64,000 nucleotides of DNA, from positions 11,137,479 to 11,201,478 of the forward strand of contig OZ026837.1 of the NCBI GenBank assembly GCA_964023205.1. The letters are read 5' to 3'. This document shows, piece by piece, positions 1 to 13,075 of this stretch. This DNA comes from Lutraria lutraria (lineage: Eukaryota; Mollusca; Bivalvia; Venerida; Mactridae). Numbering within the stretch: position 1 is the stretch's first letter; each line of letters opens with the position of its first letter. A model generated the notes under the pieces. It had not been told where the DNA came from. It was given only the letters and a program-made list of their open reading frames with translations, and did no database searches. A program made the position numbers and the translations under genes.

Positions 1-186
1 TCTGATAAGATTGTCATCAGAAAACATATTACTATTGTCTAGTAGTCAAATAAAATGACGGCGACATAGCAAATTGGATATTGCACCGCCTTACTGAAAA
101 TGGTCGAACTACAGTCTACAACAGGTAACATCAACTCTAGTCTACATCACAGCACCAACTCAGTCAACGTCTGGTAGCATACATTT

Positions 187-2085
187 CATTCAACATCAGT
201 AGACAGTGTATCAATTACATTCAGCATCAGTAGACAGTGTATCAATTACATTCAGCATCAGTAGACAGTGTATCAATTACATTCAACATTAGTAGACAGT
301 GCATCATTTACATTCAACATCAGTAGACAGTGTATCAATTACATTCAGCATCAGTAAACAGTGTATCAATTACATTCAACATCAGTAGACAGTGCATCAT
401 TTACATTCAACATCAGTAGACAGTGTATCAATTACATTCAACATTAGTAGACAGTGTATCAATTACATTCAACATCAGTAGACAGTGTATCAATTACATT
501 CAACATCAGTAGACTGTGTATCAATTACATTCAACATTAGTAGACAGTGCATCATTTACATTCAACATCAGTAGACTGTGTATCAATTACATTCAACATC
601 AGTAGACAGTGTATCAATTACATCATTCAACATCAGTAGACAGTGTATCAATTACATTCAACATCAGTAGACAGTGTATCAATTACATTCAACATCAGTA
701 GACAGTGTATCAATTACATTCAACATCAGTAGACAGTGTATCAATTTCATTCAGCATCAGTAGACAGTGTATCAATTACATTCAACATCAGTAGACAGTG
801 CATCATTTACATTCAACATCAGTAGACAGTGTATCAATTACATTCAACATCAGTAGACAGTGTATCAATTACATCATTCAACATCAGTAGACAGTGTATC
901 AATTACATTCAACATCAGTAGACAGTGTATCAATTACATTCAACATCAATAGACAGTGTATCAATTACATTCAACATCAGTAGACAGTGTATCAGTTACA
1001 TTCAACATCAGTAGACAGTGTATCAATTACATGCAACATCAGTAGACAGTGTATCAATTACAGTCAACATCAGTAGACAGTGTATCAATTACATCATTCA
1101 ACGTCAGTAGACAGTGTATCAATTACATCATTCAACATCAGTAGACAGTGTATCAATTACATCATTCAACATCAGTAGACAGTGTATCAATTACATCATT
1201 CAACATCAGTAGACAGTGTATCAATTACATCATTCAACATCAGTAGACAGTGTATCAATTACATCATTCAACATCAATAGACAGTGTATCAATTACATTC
1301 AACATCAGTAGACAGTGTATCAGTTACATTCAACATCAATAGACAGTGTATCAATTACATTCAACATCAGTAGACAGTGTATCAATTACATTCAACATCA
1401 GTAGACAGTGTATCAATTACAGTCAACATCAGTAGACAGTGTATCGATTACATCATTCAACGTCAGTAGACAGTGTATCAATTACATTCAACATCAGTAG
1501 ACAGTGTATCAATTAAATCATTCAACATCAGTAGACAGTGTATCAATTACATTCAACATCAGTAGACAGTGTATCAATTACACCATTCAACATCAGTAGA
1601 CAGTGTATCAATTACATTCAACATCAGTAGACAGTGTATCAATTACATTCAACATCAGTAGACAGTGTATCAATTACATTCAACATCAGTAGACATTGTA
1701 TCAATTACATTCAACATCAGTAGACTGTGTATCAATTACATTCAACATCAGTAGACAGTGTATCAATTATATTCAGCATCACTAGACAGTGTATCAATTA
1801 CATGCAACATCAGTAGACAGTGTATCAATTACATTCAACATCAGTAGACAGTGTATCAATTACATTCAACATCAGTAGACAGTGTATCAATTACATCATT
1901 CAACATCAGTAGACAGTGTATCAATTACATCATTCAACATCAGTAGACAGTGTATCAATTACATTCAACATCAGTAGACAGTGTATCAATTACATTCAAC
2001 ATCAGTAGACAGTGTATCAATTACATTCAACATCAGTAGACAGTGTATCAATTACATTCAACATCAGTAGACAGTGTATCAATTA
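187..2085. repeat. 31/34-bp satellite array, about 60 copies
   Basis: This is a head-to-tail array of a 31-bp unit that reads approximately ATTCAACATCAGTAGACAG followed by TGTATCAATTAC. A 34-bp variant carries an extra ATC before ATTCAAC. The longer variant is scattered at first, then occurs in about six consecutive units near 1090-1270, which suggests local expansion. Other variants (GCATCATTT for GTATCAATT, GACTG for GACAG) also recur in several units. Similarity is high across the whole array and the edges are abrupt: a degenerate half-unit lies just before it, and unique sequence starts after 2085. No open frame or gene signal was seen. Confidence 0.95.
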
Positions 2086-3805
2086 ATGTACTGAACTGAA
2101 CTTACATTAGACTAATACTGCAACATTGATCAGGAACTATGAGTTAAACAATGTGTATGGCAGATGTAGAAAGATGTAGTACTTTGGTCGCATCAAAATC
2201 TCAGTCTTAGTGGAGAATAGATAACATAGGCCAAACTTTGTAGGAATATCTTGAGGTAATTTCTATATACTGTTTGGTAACCTGTCATGATTTATGTGGT
2301 CTTGTATAAGATCAATGCATAATGACGTTCCTACGTACTACGTCATGATTATGTCTTTCTATATTTTTTGAAAGGTTGACCACCTGAAAATCAACATAAA
2401 ACATCAACACTTTGTGGTCTGAACATGACAATATAGTAGGAAAAGTCAACACGACTGTATGTTTTGTGGTTCACATCATGTTACGTTCTGACATGATACT
2501 AGTAGTTGATCTCAGACAAAATATTTGACGGGGTAGACCAAACAGCGCATTCTGCATCCTTTTAAAAAATAAAATGAAGAATGTCATCTTTTAAATGACT
2601 CTACGGCATGGTAGAAATCATCTAAATTAATGGAGATTCTCCGTCCAGGACGCGGGTCATATTCGATAGAAGTAACATTTCAGATTAGGGTAGCGTAATA
2701 TTTAGGAAAGAAGACAGATGGGGTGCAGGTGATCTCCCCAGCAAAAAGTTTTAATTTGAAGAAGTGAAATGGTGCATTCTGGTTAGTTTTTTATCCGCTT
2801 TTAACCGCATTTAATTGGTTGCGGTTGTGCTAGATAAAAATGGACAAAAAGAGAAATATCACAGCGCTTCAGAACTGAATAACTGAATGCTTTTTCTTTT
2901 CTATCTATGGTCGGGGACTTCTTGGAGGGGGGGGGGGGGGCGACGGATGCACCCCATACTTGAATCCGCCTCTGGGATATACCATCATTACGTGGTTGAA
3001 ACCACTTGTGAACAGCAAATATAGAGATAGGGAAAGCTGACGAACCGATTAACTTCAGACCGAACGCAATATGTTAATAGTCTGGTGCTTGGATAATAGC
3101 TATAGTTCTTTAATAGCGGCCGCATTATCAAGCTACAATGATAGGAGTTCCCTGTGGCGAGGGTAAACTAACTTAACTCATCCAAGCTACCATTAAACAC
3201 CAGCTACAACTTTTCCTTTGTGAGTCTAGTATGAAATCATGGTGTTCCATAATTACTTCAGCTTTTTCATCAACAATAGTGACAAGAAAAAGTAAGACAT
3301 GTTTCCGCTGTCTCGATTGTTTTCTTTCCTGTGCCTAAATCATTACAGAAGAAATAAGCGGGGGATTGTTCAAGTTAAATTAGATACACCCCTAGTACAA
3401 TGTAATATATACGTAGTACACTCAATACAATCAAGGAAACCAGTCTAAATCGTGTATTAAAATTTGCTCAACATAAAAAGGTGACTCGATGGATAAATAA
3501 CCAACGTACAATAACAGACAAGCAGCATAATATTATAATTGGCAGAGTAGCAAATATTATGAACAAGTACATTTGTATATTATTACTGGCAGTATGTTAA
3601 GACATATTCACGGCGTTAAAAAGACAAATAGTTTTCATATAATGAAAATTTAACAGGAAATGTTTAGATTGCACATCAGTTTAGTATATATTCACAGCAC
3701 ACAAAGGTTTTGTTCATGTTGTAGGCACCAAATCGGATGCCAAGTGAACCAAGTATGAAGACAAACGCTTATCAAACAGGAAGTGTTTGTGAAACACGGA
3801 TACCC
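2086..3805. other. No gene recognised; contains a 14-G run
   Basis: This AT-rich stretch has no open frame worth reporting. A run of 14 G lies at 2927-2940, followed by a phrase (AATCCGCC near 2965) resembling the ends of the 28.9-30 kb repeat, so an old repeat copy may lie here. Nothing else was identified. Confidence 0.4.
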
Positions 3806-3810
3806 CTAAA

Positions 3811-3892
3811 GGCCAACTGGATAGTTGGCATTGACCTTTGACCTACTGACCTAAAAATCAATAGGGGTCGATTACTTGCGATGGCCAACATT
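3811..3892. repeat. Short interspersed repeat with TGACCTTTGACC core
   Basis: The segment holds TTGACCTTTGACCTACTGAC followed by a phrase ending in AATAGGGGTCG. It is bracketed by GGCCAACTGG and its approximate inverse GATGGCCAAC. From memory this phrase is common in mollusc genomic DNA, but copy number cannot be checked here. The TGACCTTTGACC core looks like a nuclear-receptor direct repeat; no function is claimed. Confidence 0.5.
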
Positions 3893-4719
3893 ACAACTAA
3901 ATCAGATGTTATGAGAAACCAACATATGAAGCTCGGTGATTATAAGTGGAAGCCTAAGTTTGGTACAGAAAACAAAATGTCATAAATCTGCTAAAATGAT
4001 CGAATCACCAAATCCCGAAAATTTGTACAAGAGAACTTGCTGACAATAGTTCTTAAAAAGTTTGTGAAAAATGTCTTCTGAAATGTAAGAGTTGTGCACA
4101 GAAGAGTATTTCTCTATTACAAATGTACTAAATATTGTTCAATTTCATGTTTTAACTGTTTGCAGCCAAATCTTTTGTGCACGATAGATATCAAATATAC
4201 GTTAATTTAATCATTTAAAATGAAATCATAATCCGTCTGAGAAATACGCCAACAAACCCGGGACATGAATTCATTTTCTTCTTACTTATGTTTAACATTC
4301 ATGCAACCGAATGAATTCAAATGAATTATATAACATGTTATAAACCAATTATGCGTAAATTTAATAATTTATGATTTCTAGATAATGTGTATAGGAGACT
4401 AAAAAGTATGCTAAGTCGGCTTTTTGTTTACAAATTATTCTCCGCATCTTAGATACCATGAATTTTCGTCATAGATAATTGACCATTTTGTTAGGTGTTT
4501 TTTTTTCAAGAAAAAAACGCACTATTCAATACACAGTGTCCGCTTCATTTACTTATTGTGTATGATTGATAAGTTTTGATAATGAGCATAAAAATAAAAT
4601 GATTTCCTTGAAATACTTATAAAAAGCCGCTCAAAATTTGGCTCCGAAATATGTAAATTGATATTGCCGTAACAATTCCTTTTAAAGTATATAAGATAAC
4701 ACTGTCTTGGATACCTGGT
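3893..4719. other. AT-rich DNA, nothing recognised
   Basis: No coding or RNA gene was seen. The only local structure is a short hairpin near 4493-4522, where GTGTTTTTTTTTC faces GAAAAAAACGCAC. Confidence 0.4.
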
Positions 4720-5241
4720 CTAGTATGTTACAAATAATGGTAGTCTTCCACATTCACCTAGAACCATACATGTATCAGTAGATTTACGTACATGGATGAG
4801 ACTTCTACAAAACTTATTGTGCTCAGATTCTGTTAAACTACCATGTTCATATCCCCAAACTTGGGAGCCGTAACATAAAATTGGCTTCACCATAGCACCA
4901 AACATTTTAAACATTTGTGAAATATTAAAGAAATATGAAAACAAATGACTTTCTGAGCCTGAGTGGCTGATTTTTCCGGAGCTGAAGACAAAGATAGACG
5001 GGATGTGAAAAAGAGGCCCATGTATTTATAATTTTCAGTAACTTTAATCTGTTTGCCACGATAAAACCAACGCTCGTAATTTCGGAGTGGTGAAGGTTTC
5101 AACCCCGTGCCATAAATTTCCACGCATTCGTTTTGAAGAGTACGTCTTTGGAATCCAGAAAAGATATGACAAATTATAAAGATTGCCTATTTTCATACAT
5201 GTACGACTATTTTGTCTTGGTGTAATACGTACGATAACCAA
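4720..5241 (-). pseudogene. Non-LTR retrotransposon reverse-transcriptase fragment (C-terminal part)
   Basis: Two overlapping minus-strand frames together resemble the region after the catalytic core of a LINE reverse transcriptase. Going 5' to 3', one reads NYERWFYRGKQIKV then ENYKYMGLFFTSRL, the usual 'W-Y-G-x-I-V, YKYLG' thumb region. After a frameshift near 4910-4940 the next reads FKMFGAMVKPILCYGSQVWG and ends with VLGECGRLPL, a pattern typical of CR1/Jockey-type elements. No catalytic YxDD core or endonuclease is present, so this is a short, dead, 5'-truncated piece. The family pattern is from memory; clade assignment is uncertain. Confidence 0.6.
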
Positions 5242-8200
5242 CTTATTTTATACCGACAAAATGAAAATAGGTCATTTTTCGTTTATCAAAACGTATCATG
5301 ATTCCACATGTCTACCAAATTGTTTTGAAAACCAGCAGATTTACATTGTTATTAAACCTAGGTCCCCATGGACTAAACTGTACTCTAATTGCTAACCAAT
5401 ATCTACTATTTCTGATATCACAATAAAGACATATTGAAGTTTTGTTGGTAAGTAAAGCAATACTTAGATGTGAATATCATTATGGTAAAAAATGTTGTAG
5501 AAACCGGTGCTGAAAGTATGTCAATTATTACTATTTTGACCTTTTGCCATAGATGCAATCACTTCAACGTAATAAACAAACGTTTGGTTTATAGCAACCT
5601 ACGCAATTATTGACAACCTTGTACAATTTTTGTCACCCAACACGTCACTTCGACACAATCATAATGTTTAAAATCTCAGGAATAAAGTTTTTTTAGAAGT
5701 GTTATTAGATAATCCTAGAGGCAGATTTACACTAGGTCTTACGCATGACAAACCGTCACATGATGGTGAATGATTCAGTATTAGAAGAAGTTGGAAGTCA
5801 TATATCTCGAACATGCCTGGAGGCTCTGCATTGTTTCCATTAGACACGTGCATGAGCATGCCCATAGGGTGTGAGACAAATGAAGCTACCACCAAAAAAT
5901 GACCTCGAATCAGCGCAGCACTAAGCGGTAAGAGTCGTCCCGTGAGCTACTAAACTGTGTATCATCGATAAGCGCATCAACGAACTTAGCTGGAAAAAAA
6001 AACACGAGGAGGCGGTGTTCTGTAAAATGAAAGATGGACTTGCTTCTGGAGTATATGATCAGTCCCTATGCACTTCGTTGCCATATTGACATTCCGGCAA
6101 TACAGTGTTACTCCAGAGCATATATATATATGCTTCATCTTTCTCCTAATTACTATTCGCAAGACTTAGTGGAATTCTCTTTTACAATACATGCACAATG
6201 TAAAAGAAAAAGAATACATGTAAAAGAAACGCATCCAATTCTAAATTCAACTTCGAACCAAAACACCCAGATTACAATATTAAAAGGGAAAAAAGGTAAA
6301 CAGAAAAAAATAATTCCTTCTCCTCGGTGAACATTTGGTGCAATGGAAACGGTCATTATAATGTATTAATGTTTGAAGGTTTGTTTAAATGTGTTATTTA
6401 AATCCACCATGTAACCTAATGGATTAACTTATTTAATGGTATTCAAAACAATAAACTTTCAAAATAAAAAACTGCATGTGTTCTTGTCGATCTTTATGCA
6501 GTGCTACCTATGCGAATAGACCCGTTCTCAAATTTATTAAATTATTTTTGACAAATTGAAGCAATTCACGGGAAATATGTATTGTAAATACGAATTAACG
6601 CTTGAATTTACTTGAAATATCGATGACAAAGTGTAGCAAAAATATTGGGATACTAGAGTATTCACAGTTAACCCGGATTTAGTTTCAATTTAAACTAATA
6701 GAAATAGCGGAGAATCATAAACAAAACCAAGCCTGAAGTATTACATTGCTTAAATATTAATAGGAAGTCATAGTTGTGAGAGTGTATGGAAATTTAAACG
6801 TGTCTACTGCCGTTGTCGGTAATATTGTCAACTTTCGTTGAGTAAGTAAATTTGATATATTTATGTAAATGTAACTATAAATTATTAGGTACTTATGTTT
6901 TAGTAAAATGCTTTGTATCCATTGAAAAGTATCACAATATTAAAACATATCATATAATTGAATGCTAAAGTGCAGAAACAAACAAAACATAAGAATCCTG
7001 GTGTAGGATAAATATGTATTTCTTCATCTCATCATTCAAAGGTTCTTGTCTTTAATCGCCCAAATTGTACTTCTTTGCTCAAAATGATGTTGATGAGTTT
7101 TTATTATTTTGTATGTTTTGTAACTGATTTACAAATATCATAAAATAACTCGAATACAGTTCTGCATAATTATGATGCTTTTCCAATGGATGAATGAATG
7201 AATGAATGTAATAATTAAAGGACATCGGTTTTCGCCTGTTAATTTTTATAGTTATCATTATAAAATTGTCTTACGGTTGTCTGTTCTGATTTATTTTCTT
7301 GTCTGTAAATTGACCAAATGTGTTTTATAATAGCTCCACTATAAAGATGGTGACGGCTATATAAGAGTCATTTGATCTGTCTTTATTTCTGTCTGAAACT
7401 TTTCCGGCCTTTAATTTTGTCATTCATCTAGGGCTTTGTTAACCATCAATAAACGATATGTCGCACTCAACATCATATGGATGTACCTCCTGGGTCAAGG
7501 GTGCACTTGGAGTTTAAAGGGTGTAATTCTAATCTTTTAGGCGCATTTGCTCTTCATTCATCGGAGAATATTAAAACAAGTCACCACAAATGTTAATCAT
7601 CACTAGACATTACGACGAGCATATCTCTCATGGCTATAGCTCCAAGGACAAAGTCAAGGTAAAAATATGGGGTCTTATTTCATGCCCGCTCAATAACAGT
7701 CCCTGGAGACCTCCCGTCTGCAAAAAGTTGCATGTACAGGTTAAATATCAATGTAAGCTGAACGTTTTCAAAACAATTTGGTAAACATGTGGGATCATGG
7801 TACCTTTTGAGGAATCCAAGATGGCAGTTAAATATTTAAAACATGGTCTACATTTGTATTTGCATTTAATTGGTATGAAATAAGTTTAGTATGCATTACA
7901 CCATAAATGAGTTGGACCAGTCTGAAAAAAGCAATCTTATTAATTTGTTATTCCTTTCCTGGATTTTAAAGAGGTAATCCTTGAAAAAATGCATGCTTTT
8001 TGGGCATTTATGGCAAGTGGCTTGAAACCTTTATGCATCACCTCATTGGTAGGGGAGAAAATGAGTATTTTGAAATCAATGTAGAGTCATTAACAACATC
8101 CGCCAATTGTACAATAATGATTGGCATCACTGCCATACCATTGTGGAGTGACATATTTTGAAAGTGGGTTGGGTTAATGTCATATCATATCACATTTTCT

Positions 8201-8767
8201 AGAGAAAGGTTGTGTCATGCTTATTGAGACATTGACAATGGTTCGGTTGCCGTGGCAACAAAGTGCCAGAAACAGCTATGTCGATTTCTTAGATTTCCGT
8301 TCCAAACATTAAATTGAAATCAATGACATTATGAAGAATTTCAAATGCTATTCTTATTCATCATAGGTTGGGTTAAGTGTTATTAATTTTTCTCTTTTGA
8401 CTGAGTGTATGGTTTGCGTTTTAAAAGCACGGATTTTCTATGCATGGTGCATTTCGTTTGTTTTACTCATACGGCTAAATTCATGCTTGCCAATTTTGTT
8501 GACCTCTAGTTTTTTTAGTTGCTTCCGGTAACGTTTTAGTTAAATAGTGAAATTGATTAAGATGTAACTGATTCAAAACGTTCAAATATTGGAATATTGT
8601 ATTGATCTGGTGATCTGGTTAGGCACGATCTTGTATGTGCAGATTCCGAACATAACTTGCTACTTCATTTATCAACGGTTCAATCAAAATTGCTGTATTG
8701 TTCCATCTTTGAAAACGTGAACTACTTGCGTTGGTGCTCAGTATACCTTGAAAATATGTTATTGCTT
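5242..8767. other. Gene-poor AT-rich DNA
   Basis: No supported gene was found; scattered open frames are short, lack codon structure and contain low-complexity runs. A GAAT microsatellite of about four units lies at 7193-7208. Phrases such as CCAAGATGG near 7820 recur in similar form near 48260 and may be repeat debris. Confidence 0.4.
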
Positions 8768-9192
8768 CATGAAGCTGCACATGGTGTCTTCCATTACTTC
8801 TGCAACTGACATTTCGTCGTTGCCAAACAACAACAGACAAATGTAAGGCTGTAGGTGCAGATCACATTTTAGATAAAACCATCAACAGAAGTCAGAAAAG
8901 TAGCGATGATATCATAGAATCAACTAAAAAGGTATACTTCATCATGAAATGGGGAATCATTAACGAAACAAAACCATTCCCGTATAAACTAACAAGTCGT
9001 GAGCTCACAGAATCTGAGATTGATTTCACCAATAAGGAAGAAGCCACCGAACGTGAGTTATGTAATCAATCACATAAACATGTGAACAACACTTTAAGAC
9101 ATGTACACCTGCAGATTGAAATGGCTAATGTCAGGAAAGTGATAAATAGATGGTTGAGAACATTCGTCAATCTATACGAAGCATTTTTTTAA
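8768..9192 (+). pseudogene. Remnant of an uncharacterised multi-copy animal protein family
   Basis: An open frame of about 140 codons runs from just after a TGA to a TAA at 9190-9192. An internal ATG at 8944 begins the last 82 residues. The segment GADHILDKTINRSQKSSDD followed by KWGIIN resembles a block I recall from large uncharacterised repetitive protein families of corals and bivalves (a D-x-x-LE-x-x-INR-x-xK-S-x-GG pattern). The tail CNQSHKHVNNTL and RKVINRWLRTFVNLYEAF follows at a compatible distance. The usual glycine pair is replaced by DD. There is no promoter, start or flanking exon in sight, so a degraded copy is more likely than a live gene. The match is from memory, hence low confidence. 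Confidence 0.35.
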
Positions 9193-9510
9193 AATGATCA
9201 TCGATATTTGCAGCAAGTCATACAGAATTGAGTTTTTGTTTGAGTCTTACATCGAAAAAAAAAAAGTCAAAGCCACAGAACGGCTGCGACGGGAAAAGCA
9301 AATCAGCATTTCGAATTCTAGTACGAGAATTGATCTCCGACAATGCAAATACAGAAAACAAGCTCTTTAACGTATCTGGATTGGCTAAAATCGCTAAAAT
9401 AGCATGAAATAGTATTTTACGTTATTTACAAAGATTAAATATCATACTTTAATACCAAGCAACAAAACATTCTAACCGAAAAGAAATGGTGTTTATTGCG
9501 ATAAACAGTA

Positions 9511-9910
9511 ACCTCCGCCGGTTTGTTTTTGCCGCGCCGGTCTTTGGCAAATACAGCCCCCACTTTTACGCGTTTTTGAAAAATTGTAAGTCCCATGTTT
9601 CTATCTTTACTAGTTTTCTTGAAAAATGCAAAGAAAAACTGTCTTTGCCATGGCAATTTTTTTTAATATCTAAAGAAACACTATGTAAGGGTGTGTAGGT
9701 ATCATAATTAACACAATTATTATGGTTTTGATCAATAAATATGAAATTTTAAATTTTAATTTTTGCCATGGCATTTCCATGACAAAATATTGCCATGGCA
9801 AAATTTTAAAAAATTAGTAATTTAGTTAAATTACCATTACAGAAGTAAATTTCTGTAATAGATAAGTTATTTAGGTGCGAATCGGCTTAGACCAGGTCTC
9901 GCATTTATGA
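9511..9910 (-). repeat. Repeat family 'CCATGG', copy A
   Basis: This 400-bp segment matches 30209-30699 in the opposite orientation. Shared blocks include ACCTCCGCCGGTTTG at one end and, on the minus strand, TCATAAATGCGAG and CCTGGTCTAAGCC at the other. The middle holds copies of the perfect 12-bp palindrome TTGCCATGGCAA. No terminal inverted repeat or target duplication was seen. Open frames here, including a 73-residue one on the minus strand, are probably chance. Confidence 0.75.
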
Positions 9911-10222
9911 AGTATCTTAATTATTTTTTTATACTCATTCAAAATTTACTAAGATTGGAAAAAATCTTATCAAAAGATGAGTGATATTTAAGAATGTATA
10001 TGTTAACAAATATTCTAGCAAAGGAAATTCTTAATTTGAAACAAGTGTTTTAAGATGTCATTACTATGGAATTCCAGCTAGGGGTTTTATTTCTGTAAAA
10101 ATAAAACCGAAATGATATCTATCACATGCGAACCCACACATGAATTTAACTTCCTAATTTTGTATTTCTAGACAATGAGTTATTTACTATAGGCACAATT
10201 CAGTACTCTCACCACATTTTTA

Positions 10223-11420
10223 AACAAGAGGGCCATGATGGCCCTTTATCGCTTTCCAGAAAAAAGACCCGAGAGAAAATAATCACGAGCCTATGTAAAA
10301 ACAAGTCACCTGGGGACGAGGCCAATTTTTACCCGAGGTCCAAAATATCTAAGCTTTGGACCTTGGGGTTTCTGACAAGACGTTTTTTTGTAATTTCTAT
10401 GTTTAAACATATATAAGATAGAGTAAACCTGGCCGGGGACAATTTGACCCACGGTCCATAATTTGAACACCCATGGCAGAGGACCACTAGAAAATGCTAC
10501 TTACAAAATAGCTAAGCTCTAGGCCATGTGGTTTTGGACAAAAGATTAAAAAAAAGATTTTCCTAGTTAAGCCTATATAAAATAGATTAAACCCCGGGTT
10601 GAGCTAACTTTGACCCATGGGGTATAATTTGAACAAACTTGGTACAGGACCACTAGACAATGCTACATACAAAATATATAAGGTCTATATGACTTGAGGT
10701 TTTGGACAAGAAGATTAAAAAAAATCACATATATAAGCCTATGTAAATCAAGAGACCCGCGTGGGCAGGGCCAATTTCAACCCCAGGGCCATAATTTGAA
10801 CAAACATGGTAGAGGTCCACTAGAAAATATTACATCTGAAATATCTAAGCTTCAAGCCCTGAGGTTTCAGAAAGAAGATTTTTAAATTTTCCTATATAAA
10901 ATAGAGTAAACCCTGGGGTCATAATTTGAACAAACTTGGTAGAAGTTCACAGGACAATACTACACTCAAAATAACTAAGCTCTAGGCCTTGTGGTTTTGG
11001 ACATGAAGATTTAAGTCTATATAAGTCTACATAAATCAAGCGAACACGGGGCGGGCCAATTTTTACCATGGGGCCATAATTTTAACAAACTTGGTAGAGG
11101 TCAGCTAGACAATGCTTATACACAAACTATCTAAGCTTAGCCTTGGAACTACATGTATGCACCTGGGTCTTGTGCTCTGCATATCACCTCATGGAATTTA
11201 ACAGTTAACCCTGTTATTTTCAAATATGTAAATGCATAACGGAAATACAGCCTGGACAAGGTCTATGACACTCTTTTTCATGCTTGACCTCCAAGTGTGA
11301 CCTTGACCTTGGAGCTACAGACCTGGGTCTTGAACACTGCGCACTATCTTATGGTATTTATCAACTGTACAAAGTTATTTTCACATTATATGTCTAATCA
11401 TTAGGGACAAGGAAAATGCA
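10223..11420 (+). repeat. AACAAGAGGGCCATGATGG-type repeat with internal ~150-bp tandem units
   Basis: The element opens with AACAAGAGGGCCATGATGG, which contains the palindrome GGGCCATGATGGCCC. About five diverged units of roughly 140-165 bp follow, each carrying the phrase CATAATTTGAAC (near 10460, 10625, 10790, 10920 and 11075) and a phrase like AATATCTAAGCTCTAGGCC. The tail includes TGACCTTGACCTTGGAGC near 11293. From memory this head sequence is widespread in bivalve genomes. No protein frame survives; the 63-residue frame at 10694 is a by-product. Confidence 0.7.
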
Positions 11421-11511
11421 GATGGACTAACTAGCTGTTTCTTTTTAGCAGCAAAAGCACATTTAGGCATACTAAGAGTTAGAGCTGGGTATCGCACCTT
11501 AAAAGCATATT

Positions 11512-11850
11512 GTGATATATCACAATAGTGCATGCTGTATCAGGATCGTGGTTAGTGAACAGGAAGAACGATGCCGAGCTATTAGACAAACTGGTAGTTT
11601 TCGACTGGCTGATAGGTTCGCACATCACCTCACCGATTTGAGTCAATGGTCCACTATGTCTGAACAAAATCGTCAGAAGCGCCTGAAAAGGTTTCTGACT
11701 GATCAGGGTAGAAATAATCCTAACACCATTGTCTCCAGCGACGGTACCAGAACCACTCAGCGCACTCCATCAGCAGGTCGGAAACCACATCAAACAAAAC
11801 GAAAACGAACAGAGAGGTCAGTCACTCCCAACTCTAAAAGACGGTTATAG
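11512..11850 (+). CDS. Unrecognised 112-residue frame, possibly mobile-element derived
   Basis: The open frame has a plausible folded-looking start (EERCRAIRQTGSFRLADRFA then LSQWSTMSEQNRQKRLKRFL) and a strongly basic, serine/threonine-rich tail (KPHQTKRKRTERS) that could be a nuclear-localisation signal. It stops a few bases inside the first copy of the ~135-bp tandem repeat, as expected if the repeats were the 3' end of the same element. I do not recognise the family. The upstream part may be missing, and an antisense frame overlaps. It could be the C-terminal remnant of a transposon protein or a single exon. Confidence 0.3.
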   Translation: MIYHNSACCIRIVVSEQEERCRAIRQTGSFRLADRFAHHLTDLSQWSTMSEQNRQKRLKRFLTDQGRNNPNTIVSSDGTRTTQRTPSAGRKPHQTKRKRTERSVTPNSKRRL

Positions 11851-12190
11851 TCGGGAAGGGGGGTTTTCAAACCTCACCGGGTGCTCTGCACACCGACTCT
11901 ATGAATATGTGATGCGGCCTCTAGATAAAAATATTCTTAAACACTTCTGGGTGTATTTATAATATAAGGGAAAGACGGTTATAGTCGGGAAGGGAGGTTT
12001 TAACCTCACCGGGTGCTCTGCACTCCGACTCTGTGAATATGTGATGCGGTGAGACCTCCAGATAAAAATATTCTTAAGCACTTCTGGGTGTATCTATAAT
12101 ATAAGGGAAAGACGGTTATAGTCGGGAAGGGAGGTTTTAACCTCACCGGGTGCTCTGCACACCGACTCTGTAAATATGTGATGCGTTATA
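11841..12190 (+). repeat. ~135-bp tandem repeat, 2.6 copies
   Basis: Copies begin with ACGGTTATAGTCGGGAAGG at 11841, 11975 and 12112, giving periods of 134 and 137 bp; the third copy is partial. Each unit includes CCTCACCGGGTGCTCTGCA and AAATATTCTTAA. The units are nearly identical except for short indels, so the duplication looks fairly recent. The array directly follows the 11512-11850 reading frame. Confidence 0.85.
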
Positions 12191-12429
12191 AGTGTACAAG
12201 GGGAATGTTAGGGCGGGCCATGATAAGAGCGCCTCCAAGTGGTGTGGCCTGGATGCAGATGGATCAGGCTTATTTATAAAATTATTAACTGTCTAACTTC
12301 AATAAAATTTCGGCATAAATATAACTTAATGCAAACAGATCCATCTGTAACTGAACGCTCTTGGTAAGTTATTTATAACAGCATCATTATATTTATTAAA
12401 CATGTCAAAACAAAAATGCATAAATACTC

Positions 12430-13075
12430 CTAGTTAGCTATTTCCTTGACCTCAAATCTAGTTTTGCCGCAACAACTATAGATAAACCCAATTTTAATAA
12501 CACCTATTTATCGCTATGTATCTGTATTTTTTAATACAAATTAATCAAATGCTTAAGTTCATATATCTAACTTACAATGAAAATATTCTATTTTTGCTAA
12601 TTTTCTATTTTTGAAATGTACGAGTCGTCTCCCTTATATTTAGTGCGTAAGTGTTTTTCCTTCAAATCATCACAAATAAACTTCTGCTCCGACCAAAACT
12701 GCATCAGGGTACATAAAATTGAAAATTCTACGATATTTAACCATGTTATATTAATTAAACACTTTAAAAAGAAAATTACAAGCTATTTCCGTGAACGAAT
12801 ATTCTATTTTTGTTAGTTTTCTATTTTTTGAAATGTACGAGTTTTCTCCCTTATGTATACATATCTGTAGTGCGTAAGTGTTTTTTCCTTCAAAACATCA
12901 CAAATAAACTTCTTTCCCGACCAAAACTGCACCATTGTTCTTAAAATTGAAAAAAAATACAGTATTTAACCATGTTATATTAATAAAACCCTTAGAAAAG
13001 ACAAATTACAAGCTATTTCCGTGACTGAATGCTATTTTTGCAAAAATAGCTATTTTTGGTTTTTGGATACACCCG
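12430..13075. repeat. ~217-bp tandem repeat, about 2.5 degenerate copies
   Basis: Phrases TTGAAATGTACGAG (near 12611 and 12828), TTCAAATCATCACAAATAAA (near 12660, variant near 12890) and CAAGCTATTTCCGTGA (12779 and 13010) recur with a spacing of about 217-231 bp. Units differ by many substitutions and small indels. No gene was recognised. Confidence 0.65.

Noticed and set aside
187..2085. CRISPR-like regular array of ~31-bp repeats
   Set aside because: The units are contiguous with no unique spacers, and the DNA is eukaryotic; it is a satellite.
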